From: Clostridia bacterium
Lineage (GTDB): Bacteria; Bacillota; Clostridia; Christensenellales; Aristaeellaceae
NCBI GenBank assembly: GCA_017395065.1
Contig: JAFPWH010000047.1
Location: forward strand, 1 to 64,000
Reading direction: 5' to 3'
DNA: 64,000 nucleotides
The notes under the pieces were generated by a model. That model saw only the letters and a list, made by a program, of their open reading frames with translations, made no database searches and had not been told where the DNA came from. Position numbers and translations under genes: made by a program. This document shows, one piece after another, positions 1 to 7,957 of this stretch. Every line of letters begins with the position of its first letter. Position 1 is the first letter of the stretch.

Positions 1-3000
1 GCTGCTCTTTGCGCTTTCGACGCCGCCGGAGGAGACAGCCGATACGGCAAAGCGATACGTCGTCTTCTTATCCAGGCCGGTTACCGTATAGCTCGTGCCG
101 GTGATTCCGCTTGCTGCGAGGGTCGTGGGCGTTCCGGAGGAACCCTTGAGCATGTACACTTTGTAGCTTGAAGCGCCGCTTACCTTGCTCCAGGTCAGGG
201 TCACTTTGTTTTTGTTGACCGCTGCGCTCGAGATAGAGGGTACGCCGGGAGCTGTATCGACCGTCTTTACGGTCTTGTAGGACGAGGCGCTGCCGAGCGT
301 TCCGTTGTTGGTGGCCCTCACCCAGAAGTAGTAGGTCGTGCCGGAGCTAAGGCCGGTGATCGTCGCGCTCGTCACGTTGCCGACGGTCTTCTGCGCGGAG
401 GAGGGGATGGAACTGCTCGTCGAGTAGTAGATCAGGTAACCCGTCGCGTAGCTCGCGCTGGACCAGGTGAGCGTTACCGAAGTGGTCGTGGCGCTTGTGC
501 CGGTTATGGACGGCGTACCGGGCGTCGTGTAAGTGCCTGTAATTGTGCAGGATGCGGTAAGTGTCTTGCCTGTGCTGGAAACGACCTTGTAGGTTATCGT
601 GGCTGTACCTGCGCCCTTGGCCGTCACGACCGCGCTGTGCGTACCGGATTTGGACACGGTGGCTACGGAGGTGTTGCTGCTGCTCCAGGTCTCGGTGATG
701 CTTACGCTGTAGCTGCTGGGCGAAAGTGAAGCGGTGAGCGTATAGGTGTCCGGGACGTACAGCGTCTTGCTCGAAGAACTCAGGCTTACGCTCGTAATGT
801 CGACCGCGGTCTTTATGCTCTTGTAGGAAGGCGTGGAGCACTCGCCGCCGCCGTTTTTGCTCTTGACCCATACGTAGTAAGTGGTACCATACTGAAGGCC
901 GCTGAGCTTTTTGCTTGTCGCGGTTGCGGACGCGGTCACGCTGAGCGTGGAGGAAGAGCTTATGCTGGAGGACGTGGAATAGTACACCACGTAGCCTGTC
1001 GCGTGATCGACCTTGCTCCAGCTTACCGTGATCACGTTGTCGGTGCAGGCCAGCGAGAAATCGGGCTTGCTCGGCGTGGGGATCGTGATCGATACGGAGT
1101 TCGATTCGGTGCTGCCTGCGATGTTCGTGAGAACAGCCCTGAACTTGTAATCCTTAAGGCTTTCCTTGACGACGCAGGTCAGTGCATAGGTCTTGACGCC
1201 GGAGTAGGTGGGACTTTCGTTCAGATCCACAAAGCCGCTGCCGTCTTTTCTGTCCACCTGCCATTTTACGCTGTCCGCGTTGGAAGAAGCGCAGGTAAAG
1301 GTGACGGTGTCGCCGTCGTCGTAGCCGGACTGATTCTTGGGTTGCGAATCGAAGGAAGGCACCTTCACGCCGGTGACGGTGACGGTATTCGAATACGTTT
1401 CGCCCGCGATGTTCACGGCGACAGCCCTGAACTTGTAGGCGGCGGTCGTGGAGTTCGCAGTCACGGTCAGCGTATTGGTGGAAACGCCGGAGATGTAGTC
1501 GCCGGTCCTGGCCTTTTCGAAGCCGCTGCCCTTGTCGACCTGCCAGTAATAGCTGTCCGCGTTGCTCGAATTGACGGTCAGCGTGGCTTCAGACCTGTAC
1601 AGTACCTTCTGGCTTACAGGCTGCGTGGTGATCTTGGGCTTGACCACGCACACGAAGGTCGCGACCCTGGAATTGGCAGAGCCCGCGATATTCGTGGCGA
1701 CCGCGCGGTATTTGTAGGAGGCGGTCTTCGTGCTTACGGCGATGCTTAGGGTATTCGTGGTCGCACCGGAATACGTCGCGGTGTTGCCCAGGTCGACGTA
1801 GCCGTTTCCGTCGTTGCGGTTGACCTGCCATTTGATGGAGTCGGCGTTGGCGCTTATGGCAGTAAAGCTCACAGTGGTGCCCTCCGCCACGGTCTGGGGC
1901 GTCACGGGCTGGGTCTCAAATACGGGAACGGTCACGCAGGTGAACGTCACAGCATCGGAGGTGACCTTTCCGGCCACGTTGCTTACGACCAGCCTGAACC
2001 TGAAGCCGTCCTTGCTGGCGGTCGCGGTGAAGGTGAGCACGTCGGTGTCGGTACCGTGCCAGCTGCCGGTCTCGGTCAGATCCACGAAGCCGTTGCCGTC
2101 GTTGCGGTTTACCTGCCACTGGATGGTTTCGCCGTTTTTGCTGACGGCGGAGATGGTCACGCTCGTGCCCTCGGCGGCTTTCTTGTTCTTGGGCTGCGTC
2201 TTAATGACGGGCGCGTCCCAGCAGGTGAAGCTGACTGTCTTGCTGATTGCCTCGCCCGCGATGTTGGACGCCACGGCCCTGAACTTATAAGCGGCGGTCG
2301 CGGGGCGCACGCTCACGGTCAGTGTGCCGGTCTTCGTGCCCTTATAGGTGGCGGTGTCAGACAGATCGGTAAAGCCGTTGCCGTCCTGTCTGTCTACCTG
2401 CCACTGAATATTCGCGGCGTTGTTGGACACGACATGGAAGCTGATCGTCGCGCCGTTTACGCCCTTTTGGCTGCTGGGCTGCGTATCGATCACGGGCTTG
2501 AGCACGCAGGTCAGCTTCACAGCCGAGGAATTGGTGCTGCCCGCGATGTTGGTGCACACGGCGCGGAAAGAGTACAGCGCGGTACTGCTGGTCGCCTTGA
2601 CGCTGAGTGTCTTGGTGTCCGCGCCCTGATAGGTCGCGGTCGAGCCCAGATCGACGTAACCGCTTCCGTCCTTGCGGTCGACCTGCCACTGGAACGAATC
2701 TGCGTTTTTGGATACGACGGTGAACGTGGCGTAGGTGTTGACGGCGGCGGTCGCGTTGACCGGCTGCGTATCGATGACGGGCTTGACGATGCGGGTGATT
2801 TTCACGCTGTTCGTAGCGGTCTCGCCGGCGTCGTTGCTGCCGACGGCGTGGAACTTATAGCCTTCCGTGCCGCTGCCGGCCTTGACGCTGAGCGTGCCGG
2901 TGGTCACGCCCTGGTAGGTCGTGCTGTTACTGAGATTGACGAAGCCCTTGCCGTCCGCGCGGTCTACCTGCCACTGGATCTTGTCCGCATTATTGAACGC

Positions 3001-4980
3001 GGCAGTGAACTCGGCGTACGCGCCGTCGGCGACCGTCTGGCTCTTGGGCTGGGTCTTCACGGTAGGCTTTTCGAGGCACGTGAAGGTGACCGTGTTGGAG
3101 ATCACTTCGCCTGCGTCGTTGCTCACCTTGACGCGGTAGGAATAGGAAGCTGTGGCCGCGCGCACGCTGACGGTCAGCGTGTCCGTGGTCGAGCCGCTGT
3201 AGGTGACGGTGGTGCCGAGGTTTGTAAAGCCGCTTCCGTCCTTGCGGTCGACCTGCCACTGATAGTTTTCGATGTTTTTGCCCTTTACGGTAAAGCTCAC
3301 CGTGGAGCCGCTGATCCCGATCTGATTGACGGGCTGCGTCGTGATGACGGGCTTCAGTATGAGCGTAAAGGTCACGGTGTCGGAAAACACCTGTCCGTCC
3401 GCGTTGCTCGCGACGGCGCGGAAAGTGTAGGCGGCAGTGCCTTCTCTTGCGACGACGCTGAGCGTCGCGGTATGCGTACCGGTGTAGGTGGCAGTGTCGT
3501 TCAAATCGACGAAGCCTTCGCCGCGGTCCACCTGCCAGCTTATGCTGTCGGCGTTATTGGCAGAAACGGTGAACACGGCCTTCGTGCCCTCCGCCGCGGT
3601 CTGATGGACGGGCTGCGCGCTGAAGACGGGCAGCACGATCAGGTTATACTTCGCGCTCGTGCTCTGCGTCTGGCCGGCGGCGTTGCTGCCCACGGCCCTG
3701 AAGAGGTAGCCTTCCTTCGCGCTGTCTGCGTTTACGCTCAGGGTTGCTGTAGCAGAGCCCTTATAGGAAGCGGTGTCGCTTAAATCCACGAAGCCGTTTC
3801 CGTTATTCCTGTCGACCTGCCAGCGGATCGTATCGGCGCCCGCGAAGGCGACCACGAACACGACGGTGCCGGCTTTGTTGATCGTAATGTTCTTGGGCTG
3901 GGTCACGACTGTCGGCTTGGACAGCAGGTTAAAGTGCATCTCTCCGCTCACAGCGTTGCTCGTGCCGTTGGAGACGCGCACCTTGTAGGTATAGGCGGCT
4001 CTTGCGGCAGTTGCGGTGAAGGTCAGCGTGTTGGTGTTCACGCCGTGCCAGGTAGCGGTTTCGCTCAGTTCCACAAAACCGTTCCCGTCGTTGCGGTTCA
4101 CGAGCCAGGCGTAGGCCGTCGCACCGGAAGACGTGACGGTGAACTTCACCGTGCCGCCGTCCGGAACCTTCAGAGGCTCGGAGGGGTAGTTGACGGTCAG
4201 CGACGTGTTGGCATCGGGAGCGGATTCTTCTTCGTTCGTCTGCTCAGCCGTTGCCTCGACTGCTTCGTTTGCGGCGCTTTCAAATACCTCGGCGGTCTCT
4301 TCCGCGGCCGTCTGTGCGACTGTGAGCCTGATCGCGCTCACGGCCAGGGGATGGTTTCTGTACAGGCGGGCGCTTTCGTCGGACGCGAAACCCGCTTCGA
4401 ACGCTTCGCTCTCCTGCTTCGTCAGGGGCGTTACCGCCTTTACGCGAAGGTAAACGGTCAGAAATTCTGCTTCTTCGGCTTTGGTCTTTTCGGTTTCGAC
4501 CGTCAGCGCCAGCCAGTCTTTCCCTTCGGCGTTGGACTTCATCGATACCTCGGCCCAGACGACGCTGTCCTCGCTGAAAACGCCGTAGACCTCGTTTTCG
4601 TTCATCGTCTCGTAAAACGCGGTCTTCTTGGGCGCCAGCACGTAGCCGGCCGCAAAAGCGGCTGCCTGTGCGGCTTCGTCTGCCGTTTCTTCGGTCTGCT
4701 CCGGCTGCGCGTCTTCGTCTTCGGATTGGGCGGCGTCTTCTTCGTCGGCTTCGTCAGCCGGCGCCGTCTCCTCGTCCGCGTCCGCGGCGTCCTCCGGGGC
4801 AGTATCCCCGGCCTCGTCCTCTTCGGGCGCTTCGGCCGGTACGGACTCGGGCGCGTCTTCGCCGATCGTTTCGACGGGGACGTAAGAAACGTCGTCCGCG
4901 CCGTCCTCGGCAAATGCGCCCAGAGAGAGGCTGCTCAAAAGCATGACCAAAGTGAGCAGCATACTTAACCATCTGCGCAT
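1..4980 (-). CDS. Giant secreted Ig-like/FN3/Big_2 repeat protein (3' end outside window)
   Basis: An uninterrupted minus-strand frame of 1660 codons begins at ATG 4980 behind an AGGAAAGAGG ribosome site and continues past base 1. Residues 1-24 are a type I signal peptide ending AFA. A strongly acidic Glu/Asp/Ala-rich stretch follows (about 25-105), then a possible SH3-like segment. Eleven tandem Ig-like repeats of about 95 residues fill roughly 260-1300; each has a WQV(D/N)R core (WLVNR in the first) and an YKFRAVxxNxAG strand. After them come an FN3 domain, a Big_2-like domain with a WSSSNTSVATV core, and two more FN3 domains, the last cut by the window edge. It is most likely a surface adhesin or scaffold. 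Any enzymatic or anchoring domain lies outside the window. The stacked repeats are seen; the adhesion role is inferred. Confidence 0.85.
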   Translation of the reverse strand, partial: MRRWLSMLLTLVMLLSSLSLGAFAEDGADDVSYVPVETIGEDAPESVPAEAPEEDEAGDTAPEDAADADEETAPADEADEEDAAQSEDEDAQPEQTEETADEAAQAAAFAAGYVLAPKKTAFYETMNENEVYGVFSEDSVVWAEVSMKSNAEGKDWLALTVETEKTKAEEAEFLTVYLRVKAVTPLTKQESEAFEAGFASDESARLYRNHPLAVSAIRLTVAQTAAEETAEVFESAANEAVEATAEQTNEEESAPDANTSLTVNYPSEPLKVPDGGTVKFTVTSSGATAYAWLVNRNDGNGFVELSETATWHGVNTNTLTFTATAARAAYTYKVRVSNGTSNAVSGEMHFNLLSKPTVVTQPKNITINKAGTVVFVVAFAGADTIRWQVDRNNGNGFVDLSDTASYKGSATATLSVNADSAKEGYLFRAVGSNAAGQTQSTSAKYNLIVLPVFSAQPVHQTAAEGTKAVFTVSANNADSISWQVDRGEGFVDLNDTATYTGTHTATLSVVAREGTAAYTFRAVASNADGQVFSDTVTFTLILKPVITTQPVNQIGISGSTVSFTVKGKNIENYQWQVDRKDGSGFTNLGTTVTYSGSTTDTLTVSVRAATASYSYRVKVSNDAGEVISNTVTFTCLEKPTVKTQPKSQTVADGAYAEFTAAFNNADKIQWQVDRADGKGFVNLSNSTTYQGVTTGTLSVKAGSGTEGYKFHAVGSNDAGETATNSVKITRIVKPVIDTQPVNATAAVNTYATFTVVSKNADSFQWQVDRKDGSGYVDLGSTATYQGADTKTLSVKATSSTALYSFRAVCTNIAGSTNSSAVKLTCVLKPVIDTQPSSQKGVNGATISFHVVSNNAANIQWQVDRQDGNGFTDLSDTATYKGTKTGTLTVSVRPATAAYKFRAVASNIAGEAISKTVSFTCWDAPVIKTQPKNKKAAEGTSVTISAVSKNGETIQWQVNRNDGNGFVDLTETGSWHGTDTDVLTFTATASKDGFRFRLVVSNVAGKVTSDAVTFTCVTVPVFETQPVTPQTVAEGTTVSFTAISANADSIKWQVNRNDGNGYVDLGNTATYSGATTNTLSIAVSTKTASYKYRAVATNIAGSANSRVATFVCVVKPKITTQPVSQKVLYRSEATLTVNSSNADSYYWQVDKGSGFEKARTGDYISGVSTNTLTVTANSTTAAYKFRAVAVNIAGETYSNTVTVTGVKVPSFDSQPKNQSGYDDGDTVTFTCASSNADSVKWQVDRKDGSGFVDLNESPTYSGVKTYALTCVVKESLKDYKFRAVLTNIAGSTESNSVSITIPTPSKPDFSLACTDNVITVSWSKVDHATGYVVYYSTSSSISSSSTLSVTASATATSKKLSGLQYGTTYYVWVKSKNGGGECSTPSYKSIKTAVDITSVSLSSSSKTLYVPDTYTLTASLSPSSYSVSITETWSSSNTSVATVSKSGTHSAVVTAKGAGTATITYKVVSSTGKTLTASCTITGTYTTPGTPSITGTSATTTSVTLTWSSASYATGYLIYYSTSSSIPSSAQKTVGNVTSATITGLSSGTTYYFWVRATNNGTLGSASSYKTVKTVDTAPGVPSISSAAVNKNKVTLTWSKVSGASSYKVYMLKGSSGTPTTLAASGITGTSYTVTGLDKKTTYRFAVSAVSSGGVESAKSS

Positions 4981-5077
4981 AATCCTCTTTCCTTTCTGTG
5001 TGTTTTGCTCGTGTGCTAATGACAATTTAGCATAAACGTTACTCAAGAAGACGACTCTTCTCAATCTAACTCATCTT

Positions 5078-5107
5078 ATTATACTACAGAAAGAGCTTAC
5101 ATTTCAA
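5078..5107 (-). promoter_or_regulatory. Sigma-A-type promoter of the giant repeat protein
   Basis: On the minus strand TTGAAA (5107-5102) and TATAAT (5083-5078) are separated by 18 bp. They lie about 100 bp upstream of the ATG at 4980 in an AT-rich gap of 340 bp, which otherwise holds only the lipoprotein terminator. Confidence 0.7.
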
Positions 5108-5258
5108 GAAACAGTCACAATAAAATCGTAAGTTTCTGTTAAATAAGTGATGCTCAAAAATTACGAAGAGACTGCATGCCGCCCGGTCTGTCGGAATCGT
5201 TTTGGCTTGTGCGGGTTTATCGCCATCAGGCTGATGGTCCGGGAAGAAAGCGAAGGAA

Positions 5259-5300
5259 TAAAAAAACAGACGCTTCCTGCTTCTATTCGGGAAGCGCCTG
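5259..5300 (-). terminator. Rho-independent terminator of the lipoprotein gene
   Basis: An 11-bp stem with one G-U pair (arms 5290-5300 and 5267-5277) is followed on the minus strand by seven T residues. It lies just after the stop codon at 5323, so it separates the lipoprotein gene from the giant repeat gene. Confidence 0.8.
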
Positions 5301-5322
5301 CTTAACTGACTGCCGCAGCCAA

Positions 5323-6027
5323 TCATGGCTTTACGGAATTGCTGCTATTCGTTTGTATTTCCTGTTTTCTGTACAAAGAGTTTCTTTTACACCAGTAAAT
5401 GATGCAGCCTATGGGAATCCCGAACTTTGCATTGCCGATCGGAATGGCGAGGGTCAGCAACACAGCCACCATGATCCACAGCACATAACCCTTTGGCTTA
5501 TGCTTTACTATATCATAGACGGTGTATATGACAAAACCGAATATCAAAACGGTCAGTGCGATGCTGATGATCAATATAGCGCCGCTGCTTGAAGTCTCTT
5601 CAATTTCAAAGCTGGTGATACCCTTCGCTTCAGACGTTTCCAGATAGCTTACGGTCAAAAGACAGCGCACATCATTGTATTTGAACGAATATGTGCCTTT
5701 ATAAGTTTTTTCCCTCTCTTTGCTTCTTTTGTTCGATTCCGTTATCTTGAAACCGGTCATGTTCAGCATTTCAAAAGAAAGCGATTGCCATTTTTCATGA
5801 ATTGCGGCGAACTTTTCATAATACGCTTCTTTATCCGTGATTATTCCGGGATAAAACATTTCAAAACACTCGTCGGGTCGATTGCTGCTTACGCAGCTTA
5901 TAAACTGCGATACCTGACTGTCTAATAATTCTTCATGAAAAATGCTGCATCCGGACAGACATACTGTAACGAGAACGATCAGGCAAATTACGAAACCGAA
6001 ACGTACAACTTTTTTTTCTGATAACAC
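5323..6027 (-). CDS. Putative membrane-anchored lipoprotein
   Basis: About 234 residues with no family I recognise. The N-terminus has a hydrophobic segment ending in a lipobox (LSGC), so lipidation by Lgt and cleavage by LspA are expected. A polar extracytoplasmic region follows, then two or three hydrophobic segments (from about residue 145) and a basic, polar tail. A GTG at 6027 is 10 nt from the GAAAGGG ribosome site; the more upstream GTG at 6036 touches it, so 6027 is preferred. Lipid anchor plus C-terminal membrane spans is an odd combination. Codon use is more AT-rich than the neighbouring housekeeping genes, which may indicate recent acquisition. Confidence 0.6.
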   Translation of the reverse strand: MLSEKKVVRFGFVICLIVLVTVCLSGCSIFHEELLDSQVSQFISCVSSNRPDECFEMFYPGIITDKEAYYEKFAAIHEKWQSLSFEMLNMTGFKITESNKRSKEREKTYKGTYSFKYNDVRCLLTVSYLETSEAKGITSFEIEETSSSGAILIISIALTVLIFGFVIYTVYDIVKHKPKGYVLWIMVAVLLTLAIPIGNAKFGIPIGCIIYWCKRNSLYRKQEIQTNSSNSVKP

Positions 6028-6047
6028 GAAATACACGCCCTTTCATA

Positions 6048-6125
6048 GCCGCCATGGGGATTGCGTATACGAAGCGGAGTGCGTAAAGCGCGGTTACACG
6101 GCGTATACGCTTCGCCCATGGCGGC
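6048..6125. repeat. Symmetric two-part inverted repeat
   Basis: The outer arms GCCGCCATGGG (6048-6058) and CCCATGGCGGC (6115-6125) are perfect complements. The inner arms CGTATACG (6064-6071 and 6102-6109) are also complementary and individually palindromic. The unmatched spacers between outer and inner arms are five bases on each side, and the loop is 30 bases. It lies between two minus-strand genes. It could fold as an RNA hairpin or be a small mobile-type palindromic repeat. It lacks a T tract, so it is not a canonical terminator. Confidence 0.65.
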
Positions 6126-6269
6126 AGGTTGCCGCCGCTGCGGACGTTACGCGATACCCAGGACGGTTTGTGCGAAAAACGACGCGTTTGTTTTTCGTCT
6201 CTGTGTCCGTGCCGTCTTTGGCATGGATGCTCCAAGTATCGACCGTTTGAACGTCCCGGATATTACGCA

Positions 6270-7817
6270 TCATTCTGCGCTTTCCGGGTTTCGCGGTGCA
6301 TCGTACTCGATGCCCATCTCCTTTTCGGTTTGGACGCGGGTCATGTTCGCATCCAGCTTGAACGTGCCGCCCTCGCTTTGGGAGGCGGTATATACGCTCA
6401 GGGTCACGGGGCTGTCGATGAATGCGGGTGCCCAGCGGCGCAATTCGTACAGAAGCCCCGCCAGGTCCAAAACCACGCCCCAGAGAGTGAACGCGTTTTC
6501 GCGCGGCTCGGTCATTTGGGCGCAAACAGCCAGCAGGTTCATGTCGATCAGGCTGTTGATGAGTTTGTTCCCGGCGGCGCGGGGGCCGTCATAACAAAAG
6601 CGTATTCTCGCCAGGGGCCGCTGCGTCTCGCCGAGCATGCAATCCATATCCCAGATGCAAACCGGATTTCGGCCGCCCTCGACGGGAATGGCAAAGCTGT
6701 CTGCAATGACCCGGTCGTAGGCTACGACGCTTAAACTGTTCAGATACATCGTCTCCTCGTCCGCGTCCGGGGATACGTCGCGGTGCAGGAAGCTGCTGAT
6801 CGTGGGAATGGCGCTGTTCTCAACCTCTTCAAAGCCCGACGAACGCAGCTGTTCGTCCAGCGCGCTCAGGTATTCCTCGAGCGCATCCGCCGTTTTGCTC
6901 AGCTTCGGACCGCGCTTGGGCAGATCGGACGCGGGCTGCATCGTCACCTCCACGCGGCCGAGCAGCCGGTTTTCGCCGAAGCGTCCGCACAGCCACAGCC
7001 AGGTATCGAAGGGCTTTTCCGGGTCGGTATAGACGGTGAGGGAAGCACCTTCGTCCTCGCCCGGCGGCGTGAAAACCATGCCGGCCGGCTTGAGCGACTG
7101 CGCAGCGTAAAAGCCGCGGGGGAGAAAGCTGTGAAAGACCCAGGTTTTCCCGTATTTTTTGTTCAGCATGCTGCAAAACTGCTGAATGATGCTCCGGTCT
7201 GACGCGCAAGCCAGCGCACTGAAATACAGCGCGTTTTTCCCGTCCGGCGTCCGGGTGAAAAACGCAGGGAAGGTCGGGGCAACCAGACAGTCGGCAAAAA
7301 ATTCCTCAAACGCCTGTGCGGCCTCCTCGGTTCTACCCTTTGAAAGCATTTCATCAAAGCCTTGGCGCCCGAACTGACGCATGGTATACGTAAGCGCATC
7401 CTTCAGCGAAATGTAGGAATCGTCTTTACTGTCTGCCGCGGCACGAAAAAAGCATACGCCGTCCAGACCGATCTCCTTGTGATGGCCTTTCAAAGAGGCG
7501 TCGGTATCGTCCACGCCTCCGAAGCGCGAGCAGCCGGGGCAGCGCATCTTGACCTGCTTGCGCAGCCGGGCGTTGTACTCGGACAAACTCAAAAGCTCCA
7601 CCTCGCAGGGGAAGACCTCGGCATCCTTTGCAAGCCTCAGCCGCTTTGCCTTCACGTGCTCGGCGATAAAGCAGGGCGGAGTGCACATTTTTTCGTCCAG
7701 ATACGAAACGGAAAAGCCCTTGCCGTTCGCGTGAAGGCGCATCAGATCCTCCGGGCTTTTGCAGCCTTTGGGGTAAAGATAGTACGCTCCGTCATAGAAA
7801 AAGGCGTTCTGCTTCAT
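6270..7817 (-). CDS. Conserved-looking hypothetical protein, 515 aa
   Basis: ATG at 7817 follows AAAGGATATAAAGGAA. I do not recognise a family. No signal peptide or membrane segment is visible, so it is probably cytoplasmic. One Cys pair (RCPGC, near residue 94), with another Cys further upstream, might bind metal, but no full zinc-binding set is evident. The body is mixed alpha/beta with ordinary codon use for the region. It lies downstream of rho on the same strand with a 140-bp gap containing two TTTGTGCAAA motifs and a short hairpin, so it may have its own promoter. No function is assigned. Confidence 0.7.
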   Translation of the reverse strand: MKQNAFFYDGAYYLYPKGCKSPEDLMRLHANGKGFSVSYLDEKMCTPPCFIAEHVKAKRLRLAKDAEVFPCEVELLSLSEYNARLRKQVKMRCPGCSRFGGVDDTDASLKGHHKEIGLDGVCFFRAAADSKDDSYISLKDALTYTMRQFGRQGFDEMLSKGRTEEAAQAFEEFFADCLVAPTFPAFFTRTPDGKNALYFSALACASDRSIIQQFCSMLNKKYGKTWVFHSFLPRGFYAAQSLKPAGMVFTPPGEDEGASLTVYTDPEKPFDTWLWLCGRFGENRLLGRVEVTMQPASDLPKRGPKLSKTADALEEYLSALDEQLRSSGFEEVENSAIPTISSFLHRDVSPDADEETMYLNSLSVVAYDRVIADSFAIPVEGGRNPVCIWDMDCMLGETQRPLARIRFCYDGPRAAGNKLINSLIDMNLLAVCAQMTEPRENAFTLWGVVLDLAGLLYELRRWAPAFIDSPVTLSVYTASQSEGGTFKLDANMTRVQTEKEMGIEYDAPRNPESAE

Positions 7818-7860
7818 TTCCTTTATATCCTTTCTTCAGTCACCTGATAGTCGGAGTAGT

Positions 7861-7896
7861 TTTGTGCAAAAAACGGCATGCTGTCATTTGTGCAAA
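7861..7896. repeat. Paired near-palindromic TTTGTGCAAA motifs
   Basis: Identical 10-mers at 7861-7870 and 7887-7896, 26 bp apart start to start, lie between rho and the 515-residue gene. A small AACCC-ggc-GGGTT hairpin follows at 7898-7910. They could be an operator pair for the downstream minus-strand gene; no regulator is identified. Confidence 0.35.
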
Positions 7897-7957
7897 GAAC
7901 CCGGCGGGTTTGCGCTTTTCCCACAGCTTTTTTCATAGTCCCGTGCTGCACCCGCTC

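Noticed and set aside
2056-3783. Long open frame of 575 codons on the plus strand
   Set aside because: It is the antisense shadow of the Ig-like repeat gene; it has no coherent domain and the minus-strand frame carries a signal peptide and repeating fold.
1250-4120. Possible CRISPR array because of regular repeats
   Set aside because: Repeats are 286 bp, divergent and within an open frame with an Ig-like fold; no cas genes.
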